64,000 nucleotides of DNA from Arcobacter defluvii (GTDB lineage Bacteria; Campylobacterota; Campylobacteria; Campylobacterales; Arcobacteraceae): positions 930,001-994,000 of the forward strand of contig NZ_CP053835.1 in assembly GCF_013201725.1 (NCBI RefSeq). The letters are read 5' to 3'. The position numbers and the translations under genes were made by a program. Below the pieces are notes generated by a model that was not told the origin of the DNA, did not search any database, and saw only the letters and a list, made by a program, of their open reading frames with translations. The number at the start of each line of letters is the position of its first letter. The stretch's first letter is position 1. Below, piece after piece: positions 36,291 through 44,614 of the stretch.

Positions 36291-37037
36291 ATGAGTTTAA
36301 ATTTTGATTTCAAAGATAATAAATTTAGCTTAAATAAATTAAATCTACCATCACGTTATTATTATTTTGATGAAATAGAAAATTATATAAAGTTATTAAA
36401 CATTGGTGAAGGAATTTTTCCAAAAGATAAAATAAAAATCTCTTTTTCTTTGATTAATTCATCATTAATAATTACTACAGAATCAGCAACAAAAGTTTAC
36501 CAATCGAAAAAAGAGTATGGAATAAATAAAATTAATATAAATCTAAAAAATTCAAATTTAGAATTTATAAATGATGAATTGATTTTATTTAAAGATTCAC
36601 GTTATATTCAGCTTTTTAAATTAAATTTTGATGAAAGTTCAACTTTTTTTTATGTAGATATTTTAAGTCGTGGTAGAAGTTTTGAAAATTTTGATTTTTC
36701 GAATATGCTTATAAAAAATACATTTAAGCAAGAAAATAATTTAGAATATATAGAAAAATTTGATGTTCAAGGTGATGAACTAAAAGATTATATAAATAGA
36801 AAAGATAGTTCAAATTTTATTTTTGCAAAAATATATATAAAAGTAAAAAATAGTGAAGAGTTTATAACTAAAATTCATAATAGTTTTGAAAGTTTTGCCT
36901 TTTCACAAAATAAGAGCATGATTTTAGGTGTGATTAGTTCAGATAATATGTTTGATTTAAAAGCCAAAATGTATCAAATTTGGGAACTTTATAGAAAAAA
37001 TCTAAATAAAGATAAATTCAATCTAGGGAAACAATAA
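36291..37037 (+). CDS. ureD: Urease accessory protein UreD
   Basis: 248-residue protein of the UreD/UreH family, which with UreF and UreG loads nickel into apo-urease. The family pattern is diverged but visible: SLIITTESATKVYQSKKE (about 62-79, the TTQxATKxY motif), NSNLEFINDELILFKDSRY (about 96-114) and TFFYVDILSRGRSFENFDF (about 126-144). It starts 5 nt after the GntR stop, so it is in that operon and not in the ureACEFG cluster about 18 kb away. No other ureD is in the window, so this must be the partner if the urease here is functional. Confidence 0.82.
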   Translation: MSLNFDFKDNKFSLNKLNLPSRYYYFDEIENYIKLLNIGEGIFPKDKIKISFSLINSSLIITTESATKVYQSKKEYGINKININLKNSNLEFINDELILFKDSRYIQLFKLNFDESSTFFYVDILSRGRSFENFDFSNMLIKNTFKQENNLEYIEKFDVQGDELKDYINRKDSSNFIFAKIYIKVKNSEEFITKIHNSFESFAFSQNKSMILGVISSDNMFDLKAKMYQIWELYRKNLNKDKFNLGKQ

Positions 37038-37057
37038 AAAAGTTAATAAACTTTTTT
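37036..37057. terminator. Bidirectional terminator between ureD and guaD
   Basis: AAAAAAGTT (37036-37044) and AACTTTTTT (37049-37057) form a 9-bp stem with loop AATA between convergent genes. A/U-rich arms provide a T run in either direction. The guaD stop codon is inside it. Confidence 0.75.
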
Positions 37058-38395
37058 ACCATTTACAAAAGTAGCTTTGATGTTTCTGTCATCACCCATT
37101 ATCATAAGTGCAAAGAGTTTTTCTTCTAATTCAGCTAAATCATCTTTGTTTTGCTCTTCAATTTTTTGCATTCTTAAGTTTTGAATTTCATCAGCTTTAA
37201 AATCAATCACCACAAAATCAGCTTCATAATTAGATGCTAACTTACCAATTTTATCTTCTAAATCAAGTGAAATTGAGGCTCCTAAAGTTATTTGATAAAA
37301 GCCTTCAAAAGCACTAAGTGCTTCTCTATTTTGAGCACTATTTTGCTCTAGTGAGACTATCTTATATGCTTCATTTAAAGTTTTAATCATGTTTAATGTT
37401 GTTCCAGCTCCAACGTCACTCCCAAATCCAATTTTAACTTCACAGTTTTCATCTTTTAGTTTTTTAATTTTAAATAAACCACTTCCCAAAAATAGATTTG
37501 AAGTAGGGCATAAACTAACACTTGCTCCTTTTTCATGTAGTGTTTTATACTCCTGCTCTTCCAAATAAATAGCATGTCCAAAAATGGCTCTATTTGTTAC
37601 TAATCCAAAAGAATCATAAACATCTAAATAACTTTTTGCATTTGAAAATAGTGATTTTACCCATTGAATTTCATTCAAATTTTCACTTAAATGTGTTTGT
37701 ATATAAGTTGTAGGATATTTTTCTTTTAATTTTCTTGCAAGCTCTAACTGCTCTTTTGTGGATGTAGGAGCAAATCTTGGTGTTATTGCATAAAGTAATC
37801 TATCTTTTTCATGCCATTTTTCAATTAATTCTAAACTATCTTCATAGCTACTTTTTGCATCATCAAGAAGTTCTTTTGGAGCATTTCTATCCATCATAAC
37901 TTTTCCAGCAATTAGTCTCATTTTGTATTTATTGGCTACTTCGAAGATTGCATTTGTAGATTCTTTGTGAACAGTAGTAAAAACGGCTGCTGTTGTAGTT
38001 CCATTTTTAAAAAGCTCTTTTATGAAAAAATTAGCCATCTCTTTTGCATAAATTGGGTCTTTATATTTCATTTCCGTTGGGAAAGTATATTTTTCCAGCC
38101 AAGGTAAAAGTTGTTCTCCAAAAGAACCTATCATCTCTGTTTGAGCATAGTGTAAATGAGTATCAATGAAACCAGGCATTATTAGATTATCTTCATATTC
38201 AAGTGATATATCTTTTTTATCTATATTATAAAGTGATATTAACTCTTCATAATCACCACTTGCAAAAATCTTAGTTTCTTCAATAATCAACAAGCCATTT
38301 TTATAAAATTTAATTGAATTTTTTTTATTTTCACATTTTGACGGATCTTTTTCAAAATATAAAATTGATGTTTTAAAAAATTTTCTTTTATTCAT
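37043..38395 (-). CDS. guaD: Guanine deaminase
   Basis: 450-residue amidohydrolase converting guanine to xanthine and ammonia. Metal and active-site motifs in order: IDTHLHYAQTEMIGSFGEQL (His80, His82), ITPRFAPTSTKEQLELA, QTHLSENLNEI, FGHAIYL and GFGSDVGAGTTLNM. The PRFAPTS and HLSEN motifs are distinctive of GuaD. It is cytoplasmic and feeds xanthine dehydrogenase encoded at 50-55 kb. It is transcribed away from the AzgA-type permease; the shared 191-bp region holds several ATTGTnnACAAT palindromes. Confidence 0.94.
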   Translation of the reverse strand: MNKRKFFKTSILYFEKDPSKCENKKNSIKFYKNGLLIIEETKIFASGDYEELISLYNIDKKDISLEYEDNLIMPGFIDTHLHYAQTEMIGSFGEQLLPWLEKYTFPTEMKYKDPIYAKEMANFFIKELFKNGTTTAAVFTTVHKESTNAIFEVANKYKMRLIAGKVMMDRNAPKELLDDAKSSYEDSLELIEKWHEKDRLLYAITPRFAPTSTKEQLELARKLKEKYPTTYIQTHLSENLNEIQWVKSLFSNAKSYLDVYDSFGLVTNRAIFGHAIYLEEQEYKTLHEKGASVSLCPTSNLFLGSGLFKIKKLKDENCEVKIGFGSDVGAGTTLNMIKTLNEAYKIVSLEQNSAQNREALSAFEGFYQITLGASISLDLEDKIGKLASNYEADFVVIDFKADEIQNLRMQKIEEQNKDDLAELEEKLFALMIMGDDRNIKATFVNGKKVY

Positions 38396-38443
38396 AATAA
38401 TATTTATCCTTTTAAAAACTTAATTATAGTTAATTATTTTAAA

Positions 38444-38470
38444 GATTGTATACAATTTTTGTATATAGAA
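38444..38470 (-). promoter_or_regulatory. Operator pair upstream of guaD
   Basis: GATTGTATACAATT (38444-38457) matches the ATTGTnnACAAT palindrome. A degenerate second copy, TTTTGTATATAGAA (38457-38470), with only the left half conserved, follows exactly 13 bp on. A TATAAT-like sequence lies about 20 bp downstream in the minus direction. Confidence 0.6.
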
Positions 38471-38519
38471 TTTAATAATTCTATAAAAAACTTCTTAAAA
38501 TGTTTAAAAATTATTCAAT

Positions 38520-38553
38520 AATTGTTCACAATTTTTGTAGACAATCAGATAAT
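38520..38553 (+). promoter_or_regulatory. Tandem operators in the AzgA-type permease promoter
   Basis: AATTGTTCACAATT (38520-38533) and TTTTGTAGACAATC (38533-38546) are two copies of the palindrome with 13-bp periodicity. They overlap a promoter TTCACA (38525-38530), 17 bp, GATAAT (38548-38553). Confidence 0.7.
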
Positions 38554-38586
38554 ATTTACTGATATAAAAAAAACAAGGAAATTTTT

Positions 38587-39879
38587 ATGGACATATTTAA
38601 ATTGAAGAAGAATAGGAGTGATGTAAAAACAGAATTATTTGCAGGATTTACAATATTCCTAACAATGATGTATATAGTACCAGTAAATGGATTTATACTC
38701 TCAGATGCAGGTCTACCAATGGATGCGGTAATTACAGCAACAGCTCTAATCACTATCCTAGCAACACTTTTTAGCGGTCTTTGGTCTAATACTCCTATTG
38801 CAATGAGTGTTGGTATGGGTTTAAATGCTTACTTTTCTTATGGTTTAGTTTTAGGTATGAAAATACCTTGGGAAACAGCTTTAGGTATAGTATTTCTTTC
38901 AGGTATACTTTTTGTAATCTTATCTCTAACTAACTTTAGAATCTGGATAATGACTTCAATTCCTATGAACCTTAGACGTGCAATAAGTGCAGGTATAGGA
39001 ACATTTATAGCCTTTATTGGTCTAAAACAAATGGGAATGATAAGCGCAAATCAAGCTACATTAGTAAGCTTAGGAGACTTTTCAAAACCAGAAGTCCTTC
39101 TTGGTGTGTTAGGTCTTGTTTTGTCTTTGGGATTTTATGCATATAAAATAAAAGGAGCATTTATCCTTGCTATTATTCTTACAAGTATAGTTGGCTGGAT
39201 AGTAGGAATAGGTAGTGTTCCAACTCAAATATTTTCAATACCAGCTTCAATAGAACCAATTGCATTTAAATTAGATATCTTAAGCGCAATGACATTGTCT
39301 TTATTACCAGTAATAATCACTTTCCTAATCACAGATATGTTTGATACCTTAGGAACACTAACAGGTGTAGGAACAAGAGCAAAACTGTTCCAAGAGAATA
39401 ATAAAGATGATAAATCATTACAAAAAACATTAGAAGCAGATGCTCTAGCAACAACAGCAGGAAGCTTATTAGGAGTTTCAACAACAACTTCGTTTATAGA
39501 AAGTGCAAGTGGAGTGGAAGAAGGAGGAAGAACAGGATTAACAGCAGTGTTTACAGCAATGTTCTTCGTAACAACACTGTTTATGTTGCCACTATTTAAA
39601 GCAATACCATCAAATGCGATTTATCCAGTTTTAGTAGTAGTGGGAATACTAATGTTTACAGAATTAGGGAAAATAGAATTTGACAAAACTGATTTTGCAA
39701 CAAAAGCAGGGATATTTTTAATAGTAATGCTAATGCCATTGACATTTTCAATAACAAATGGAATAGCAGCAGGATTTTTAATATATACAATAATAAAATT
39801 AATAAAAAAAGAACAAAAAGATTTAAACTTAGGTATTCTAGTTATTACTTTTATTAGTGCTTTAGCTTTTATTTTATAA
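38587..39879 (+). CDS. NCS2-family purine permease, AzgA type
   Basis: 430-residue inner-membrane transporter with about twelve to fourteen helices. AzgA-type features include ELFAGFTIFLTMMYIVPVNG at the N-terminus, GMGLNAYFSYGLV (about 75-90), FLITDMFDTLGTLTGVGTRA and the signature LLGVSTTTSFIESASGVEEG around 295-315. Characterised homologues import adenine, guanine or hypoxanthine by proton symport. Divergent from guaD with shared operators, so it most likely brings in guanine or hypoxanthine for it. The 3' third is richer in ATA and GCA codons than the 5' part. Confidence 0.9.
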   Translation: MDIFKLKKNRSDVKTELFAGFTIFLTMMYIVPVNGFILSDAGLPMDAVITATALITILATLFSGLWSNTPIAMSVGMGLNAYFSYGLVLGMKIPWETALGIVFLSGILFVILSLTNFRIWIMTSIPMNLRRAISAGIGTFIAFIGLKQMGMISANQATLVSLGDFSKPEVLLGVLGLVLSLGFYAYKIKGAFILAIILTSIVGWIVGIGSVPTQIFSIPASIEPIAFKLDILSAMTLSLLPVIITFLITDMFDTLGTLTGVGTRAKLFQENNKDDKSLQKTLEADALATTAGSLLGVSTTTSFIESASGVEEGGRTGLTAVFTAMFFVTTLFMLPLFKAIPSNAIYPVLVVVGILMFTELGKIEFDKTDFATKAGIFLIVMLMPLTFSITNGIAAGFLIYTIIKLIKKEQKDLNLGILVITFISALAFIL

Positions 39880-39916
39880 AAATTATAAGGGAGTTCTCTC
39901 TCTTATAATTTTTTCT
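39879..39916 (+). terminator. Strong intrinsic terminator of the AzgA-type permease gene
   Basis: AAAATTATAAGGGAG (39879-39893) pairs with CTCTCTTATAATTTT (39898-39912) over 15 bp with one wobble, loop TTCT, then TTCTTC. It starts at the last base of the stop codon. Confidence 0.85.
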
Positions 39917-39979
39917 TCAAAAAATATACAAAAATATTATCAAGAAATTAATTTTTAAATTGAATAAAAAATATACATA

Positions 39980-40013
39980 TTTTGTAAACAATTATTGTAG
40001 ACAATCTGATAAA
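39980..40013 (+). promoter_or_regulatory. Tandem operators in the allantoin operon promoter
   Basis: TTTTGTAAACAATT (39980-39993) and TATTGTAGACAATC (39993-40006) repeat the palindrome at 13-bp spacing. TAAACA (39985-39990), 17 bp and GATAAA (40008-40013) give the same promoter layout as the AzgA-type permease, so both should respond to the same regulator. Confidence 0.7.
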
Positions 40014-40074
40014 ATTATCTCATATAAAAAAGGTAATTATTTATAATTAGCTTTGTTTTTTGAAAGAGTAAGAG

Positions 40075-41001
40075 ATGAATATAGAAAATTATCCAAGAGA
40101 TATGGTTGGCTATGGGAATGAACCAATAAATCCAAAATGGCCAAATGGTGCAAAAATAGCTTTACAATTTGTACTAAATTATGAAGAAGGTTCTGAAAAT
40201 TGTGTTTTACATGGAGATGTGGCGAGTGAAGTATTTTTATCAGAAATGAATAATCCTCAAGCATTTATAGGACAAAGACATCAATCTATAGAAACATTAT
40301 ATGAATATGGTTCACGAGTTGGAGTATGGAGACTATTAGAACTATTTAAAAGTTTTGATATTCCTTTAACTATTTTTACTGTTGCAATGGCTTTGCAAAG
40401 AAACCCAAAACTTGCTGAATATATCACAAAATATAATTACGATATTTGCTCACATGGTTATAGATGGATTAATTATCAACAAATTGAAGAATCAATTGAA
40501 AGAGATCATTTATATAAAAGTATTGAGATTTTAACAAATATGATAGGAAAACGTCCTCTTGGTTGGTATACAGGACGTGATAGTCAAAATACTAGAAAAC
40601 TTGTAGTACAAGAAGGTGGTTTTTTATACGATAGTGATTCATACAATGATGATTTACCATATTTTGCACCCGAAATTACAACAAAACAGCACTTAGTTAT
40701 TCCATATACAATGGATAATAATGATATGAGATTTATTTTTGGTGGATTTACATATAGTGAAGAATTTTTTCAATATTTAAAAGATAGTTTTGATTGTTTA
40801 TATGCTGAAGGATTAAGTGGAACTCCCAAAATGATGACAATAGGAATGCATTGTAGAATTTTGGGAAAACCTGGACGAATAATGGCAATGAAAAAATTTT
40901 TAGAATATGTAAGAAAATTTGATGATATATGGTTTTGTACAAGAGGTGAGATAGCAAAACATTGGATTGAAAATTTTTCAGAAAAGGAGATTATTTTATG
41001 A
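40075..41001 (+). CDS. puuE: Allantoinase, PuuE (polysaccharide deacetylase) type
   Basis: 308-residue metal-independent allantoinase of the PuuE family, opening the allantoin ring to allantoate. Signatures: the N-terminal YPRDMVGYGNEPINPKWPNG, LQFVLNYEEGSENCVLHGD, SRVGVWRLLELFKS, and ICSHGYRWINYQQI, in which the NodB deacetylase metal site is modified as in other PuuE proteins. The C-terminal MTIGMHCRILGKPGRI is also typical. First gene of the six-gene ureide operon 40075-44576; its stop overlaps the next start by 4 bp (ATGA). Two tandem operators precede it. Confidence 0.93.
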   Translation: MNIENYPRDMVGYGNEPINPKWPNGAKIALQFVLNYEEGSENCVLHGDVASEVFLSEMNNPQAFIGQRHQSIETLYEYGSRVGVWRLLELFKSFDIPLTIFTVAMALQRNPKLAEYITKYNYDICSHGYRWINYQQIEESIERDHLYKSIEILTNMIGKRPLGWYTGRDSQNTRKLVVQEGGFLYDSDSYNDDLPYFAPEITTKQHLVIPYTMDNNDMRFIFGGFTYSEEFFQYLKDSFDCLYAEGLSGTPKMMTIGMHCRILGKPGRIMAMKKFLEYVRKFDDIWFCTRGEIAKHWIENFSEKEIIL

Positions 41002-41519
41002 AAAAGCCTTATGCTTTAGCAAATGAATCAAAAGATAAATATTTGGAAGTTTTTAAAGAACTTTATGAACATTCTCCTTGGGTTATTCAAAATGTTTATG
41101 AAATAGTAAAAAGTGATAAAAAGTTTGATGATATAGAAAAATTTCATGCTTTACTTTGTGAAGAGATGCTAGCTGCAAATGATTTTTTAAGAATGAATTT
41201 AATCAAAGCCCATCCTATGTTAGCAGGAAAAGAAGCACAAAAAGGAGAATTAACAGATTTTTCTACAATTGAGCAAAAAAGCGCTGGGCTTAATAGTTGT
41301 ACAAAAGAAGAAATTGAACTTTTTAATAAATTAAATAAGAATTATTTTGAAAAATTCAATTTTCCATATATCTTAGCAGTTAAAGGTAAAAATAAAGAAG
41401 AAATTATTGAAGATTTTAATACAAGATTAGAAAATTCTTATGAAAAAGAGAAACAAATAGCATTAGAACAAATAAATAAAATTGCATTGATTAGAATAAA
41501 GGGTATTTATGGAAACTAA
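40998..41519 (+). CDS. uraD: OHCU decarboxylase
   Basis: 173-residue 2-oxo-4-hydroxy-4-carboxy-5-ureidoimidazoline decarboxylase, producing S-allantoin in the third step of urate breakdown. Catalytic His72 is in LIKAHPMLAGKEAQKGEL, followed by SAGLNSCTKEEIELFNKLN and FPYILAVKGKNKEEI, all family hallmarks. All-helical cytoplasmic enzyme. Coupled to puuE by an ATGA overlap and to the allantoicase gene by an 11-bp overlap. In many bacteria it is fused to PuuE; here the two are separate but adjacent. Confidence 0.93.
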   Translation: MKKPYALANESKDKYLEVFKELYEHSPWVIQNVYEIVKSDKKFDDIEKFHALLCEEMLAANDFLRMNLIKAHPMLAGKEAQKGELTDFSTIEQKSAGLNSCTKEEIELFNKLNKNYFEKFNFPYILAVKGKNKEEIIEDFNTRLENSYEKEKQIALEQINKIALIRIKGIYGN

Positions 41520-42519
41520 AAGAAATGAATTAATAAATGTAACAAGTTGTGAATTAAATTCAAAAATTATTTTTACAACAGATGAGTTTTTTGCAAGTGC
41601 AAATAGAATGCTTTTAGAAACAGAGGCAGTATTTAAAGATGAATTTGATGAAAATGGACATTGGATGGATGGTTGGGAAACTAGACGAAGAAGAAATGGT
41701 GGAAATGACCATTGTATTATAAAACTAGGAAAAATATCAAAAATCAACTCTTTTTTAGTTGATACATCTTTTTTTAGAGGGAATTATCCAAAAGCTATTT
41801 CAATCAAAGGTTTCAAGGCAAAAGATATGAGTGATGAAGAGTTTGTATCTAAATATGAGACATTAGAAACATTTGAATTATTAACTCAAAGTGATTTAGA
41901 AGGGGATAAAAAACAGTATTTTGATTCAAGTTATGTAAAAGAGTTAACACATTTAAGAGTTGACATTTATCCTGATGGTGGAATTGCAAGATTTAAAGCT
42001 TTTGGTGAAATCTGTTTTGATGAAAAACTTTATGATGAAGATAATATAAATGTACTTTCTATGTTAAATGGTGCAAGAGCTGTTTATACAAACAATGAGT
42101 TTTTTGGTCCTTTAAAAAATATTTTAAAAGAAAATGATGCTTTAAATATGGGTGATGGTTGGGAAACTAGACGAAGAAGGGAACCTGGATTTGACTGGGG
42201 AATTATAGAACTAGCAAAGCCAGCAATCATAGATAATATTATGATTGATACAAATTTCTTCAAAGGAAATTTTGCTGATAGTTTTTCTATTTGTAGTGCA
42301 TATTTAGAAAATACAACAGATAGTTCAGTAATAACTCAAAGTATTTTTTGGGAAGAGTTGATTCCTAAACAAAAATTATCAATGCATAATAAACACTATT
42401 TTGATAAGAGTTTTTTACTTCACGATAAACCAATAACTCATATTAGAATCAATATTTTCCCTGATGGTGGAGTTTCAAGACTAAAACTATTTGGAAAATT
42501 TGTAAAAGTTGAGAAATAA
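41509..42519 (+). CDS. alc: Allantoicase
   Basis: 336-residue allantoicase, hydrolysing allantoate to ureidoglycolate and urea. The protein is an internal duplication of two jelly-roll halves, each with the family motif: MDGWETRRRRNGGNDHCIIK (about 52-71) and GDGWETRRRREPGFDWGIIE (about 214-233), and each ending in THLRVDIYPDGGIARFK or THIRINIFPDGGVSRLK. RBS AAGGG before ATG 41509. Using allantoicase with AllA rather than the AllB-AllC ammonia-releasing route means both nitrogens leave as urea, which matches the neighbouring urease. Confidence 0.95.
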   Translation: METKRNELINVTSCELNSKIIFTTDEFFASANRMLLETEAVFKDEFDENGHWMDGWETRRRRNGGNDHCIIKLGKISKINSFLVDTSFFRGNYPKAISIKGFKAKDMSDEEFVSKYETLETFELLTQSDLEGDKKQYFDSSYVKELTHLRVDIYPDGGIARFKAFGEICFDEKLYDEDNINVLSMLNGARAVYTNNEFFGPLKNILKENDALNMGDGWETRRRREPGFDWGIIELAKPAIIDNIMIDTNFFKGNFADSFSICSAYLENTTDSSVITQSIFWEELIPKQKLSMHNKHYFDKSFLLHDKPITHIRINIFPDGGVSRLKLFGKFVKVEK

Positions 42520-42522
42520 AAA

Positions 42523-43038
42523 ATGAAAAAAATTTTAAAACCTATTGATTTAAATATTGAGGTTTTCAAAGCTTATGGAGAAGTTTTAAGTACACAAAAT
42601 AGTAAATCAGTAGTTATAAATAATGGTTTTGCACAAAAACACTATAACCTTTGCAACATTGATGCAAATGAAAATGGTGGAGTTGCAACTGTTCATTTAT
42701 ATATTGGGAAAAAAAGAGAGTTTCCATTGAAGATAAATATGATGGAAAAACATCCATTTTTTTCCCAAACTTTTATTCCAAGAAGTAATAATTCATTTTT
42801 AGTTGTTGTTGCATTAGGTGATGAAAAACCTGATTTAACAACACTAAAAGTTTTTAAAACAGATGGAAATCAAGGGGTTCATTACAATAAAGGAATTTGG
42901 CATTTTCCTTTGATTGCTTGTGAAAATGAAGAACAATTTATTGTAATAGATAGAAATGATTTAGGAAAAAAAGAAAACAAAGTTATTGATTGTATCGAAG
43001 TTGATATAGATGAAGAAATTAAAATTTTAAAGGATTAG
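42523..43038 (+). CDS. allA: Ureidoglycolate lyase, paralogue 2
   Basis: 171-residue AllA-family enzyme releasing urea and glyoxylate from ureidoglycolate. Conserved blocks: VVINNGFAQKHYNLCNIDAN (about 27-46), MMEKHPFFSQTFIPRS and GVHYNKGIWHFPLIACENEE. It lies 3 nt after allantoicase and 3 nt before puuD, squarely in the ureide operon, so it is the main lyase for this pathway. The paralogue at 29108 is similar along its whole length with no large insertion. Confidence 0.93.
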   Translation: MKKILKPIDLNIEVFKAYGEVLSTQNSKSVVINNGFAQKHYNLCNIDANENGGVATVHLYIGKKREFPLKINMMEKHPFFSQTFIPRSNNSFLVVVALGDEKPDLTTLKVFKTDGNQGVHYNKGIWHFPLIACENEEQFIVIDRNDLGKKENKVIDCIEVDIDEEIKILKD

Positions 43039-43041
43039 TTT

Positions 43042-44220
43042 ATGGAAACATATATTGTTGATTGGTTAAATACAATGATTAGATTTGCACATTTTATTAC
43101 AGGAATTGCATGGATTGGAGCATCTTTTTATTTTAACTGGCTAGAAAATAATTTAAATAGAAGTGAAGGGCAAAAAGATGGAATTTCTGGACATTTATGG
43201 GCAGTACATGGTGGAGGATTTTATTATTTAGAAAAATATAAAACTTATCCAGATAAATTGCCAGAACATTTACATTGGTTTAAATGGGAAGCATATTTTA
43301 CGTTAATTACAGGTTTTGGACTTCTATGTGTAGTTTATTATTACAATGCAACTTCATTTCTTTTAAAAGCTGGAACTTCTCTAAGTGCAACAAGTGGAAT
43401 TTTGATGAGTTTAGCAGGACTTGTAATTGCTTGGCTTATTTATGATCAAATTTGTAAATCATCATTAGTAAAAAAACAAAATATAGTTGCTTTTATTATG
43501 TTAATTCTTGTATTTATTTCAGCACTATTTTATCAACAATTTTTTACTCCTAGAGCAGTTTTTTATCAAATTGGAGCAATGATTGGAACAATAATGGTTT
43601 TCAATGTATTCTTTGTAATTATGCCATCACAAAGAGAACTTGTAAAAGCATGTGTTGATAAAACAAAAGTAGGTGAAGAAGTAGGTTTTAGAGGTTATAT
43701 AAGATCACGAAATAATAATTACTTTACACTACCTGTTTTATTTATTATGTTAAGTGCTCATTTTCCAATGTTTTACACTGGAGTTAATCCTGCAATTATG
43801 CTAGTTTTAGTATTTATAACAACAGTTCTAATAAGACACTATTTTAATTTAAGAGGTGAAGGTAAAGGTGGCAAAACAATAACTTTAGTGGTAGCAGGAG
43901 TTATAACACTTGCAGTGTTTATAACTTTAATACCAAGTAAACCAAAAATTGATGTAAATTCCCAAATAGTTACCTTTGAACAAATAAAACCAATAATAGA
44001 AAATAGATGTGCTACTTGTCACTCAAAAAATCCAACAGATGATACTTTTACTATTGCTCCAAGTGGTTTTATACTTGATACAAAAGAGCAAATTATAAAT
44101 GCTAAAGATGTAATTTATTCGAGAACTGTTGCCACAGATTCTATGCCATTGTCAAATAAAACAAATATGACAAAAGAAGAAAGAGATATGTTAGGAAACT
44201 ATATTATTTCACTTAGATAA
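43042..44220 (+). CDS. puuD: Membrane urate oxidase (urate hydroxylase) with cytochrome c domain
   Basis: 392-residue PuuD-type urate oxidase, forming 5-hydroxyisourate. The N-terminus (residues 1-300) has about eight membrane helices with IRFAHFITGIAWIGASFYFN, GHLWAVHGGGFYYLEKYK, HWFKWEAYFTLITGF and FTLPVLFIMLSAHFPM. The C-terminal periplasmic domain (about 300-392) is a cytochrome c with heme motif CATCH (323-327) and a methionine-bearing DSMPLSNKTNMT as likely axial ligand region. Electrons from urate therefore probably enter the respiratory chain rather than forming peroxide as soluble uricase does. Fifth gene of the operon, 11 nt before uraH. Confidence 0.94.
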   Translation: METYIVDWLNTMIRFAHFITGIAWIGASFYFNWLENNLNRSEGQKDGISGHLWAVHGGGFYYLEKYKTYPDKLPEHLHWFKWEAYFTLITGFGLLCVVYYYNATSFLLKAGTSLSATSGILMSLAGLVIAWLIYDQICKSSLVKKQNIVAFIMLILVFISALFYQQFFTPRAVFYQIGAMIGTIMVFNVFFVIMPSQRELVKACVDKTKVGEEVGFRGYIRSRNNNYFTLPVLFIMLSAHFPMFYTGVNPAIMLVLVFITTVLIRHYFNLRGEGKGGKTITLVVAGVITLAVFITLIPSKPKIDVNSQIVTFEQIKPIIENRCATCHSKNPTDDTFTIAPSGFILDTKEQIINAKDVIYSRTVATDSMPLSNKTNMTKEERDMLGNYIISLR

Positions 44221-44231
44221 GGAGCTAAAAA

Positions 44232-44576
44232 ATGGGAAAATTATCAACACATATATTAGATACAACAATTGGAAAACCAGCAAGTGATTTAGAAATCAAA
44301 CTTTATAAAAAAGTTGAAAATAACTATGAATTAATTAAAACAGTTTTTTCAAATAATGATGGAAGATGTGATGAAGCATTACTTGAAAAGGAAAATCTAC
44401 AAAAGGGAGGATACGAGTTAATTTTTGATGTTGAAACATATTTTAATAAACAAGGAATAAAAACAGAGTTTTTAAAAGATGTTGTTATTCGATTCTATAT
44501 CGAGGATGTTGCGCAAAATTATCATGTGCCATTATTAATTACACCATATAGCTATTCTACATATAAAGGGAGCTGA
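44232..44576 (+). CDS. uraH: 5-hydroxyisourate hydrolase
   Basis: 114-residue transthyretin-like protein hydrolysing 5-hydroxyisourate to OHCU. Active-site residues: His7 in LSTHILDTTIGKPA, Arg45 in NDGRCDEAL, His98 in YHVPLLITPYSYSTYKGS. The C-terminal signature, usually YRGS, is YKGS here, a conservative change. Cytoplasmic, last gene of the ureide operon. It is placed directly after PuuD, whose unstable product it consumes. Confidence 0.95.
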   Translation: MGKLSTHILDTTIGKPASDLEIKLYKKVENNYELIKTVFSNNDGRCDEALLEKENLQKGGYELIFDVETYFNKQGIKTEFLKDVVIRFYIEDVAQNYHVPLLITPYSYSTYKGS

Positions 44577-44614
44577 AATGAATAAGGTATTTGAAGCTTA
44601 TAATTCTACATAAA

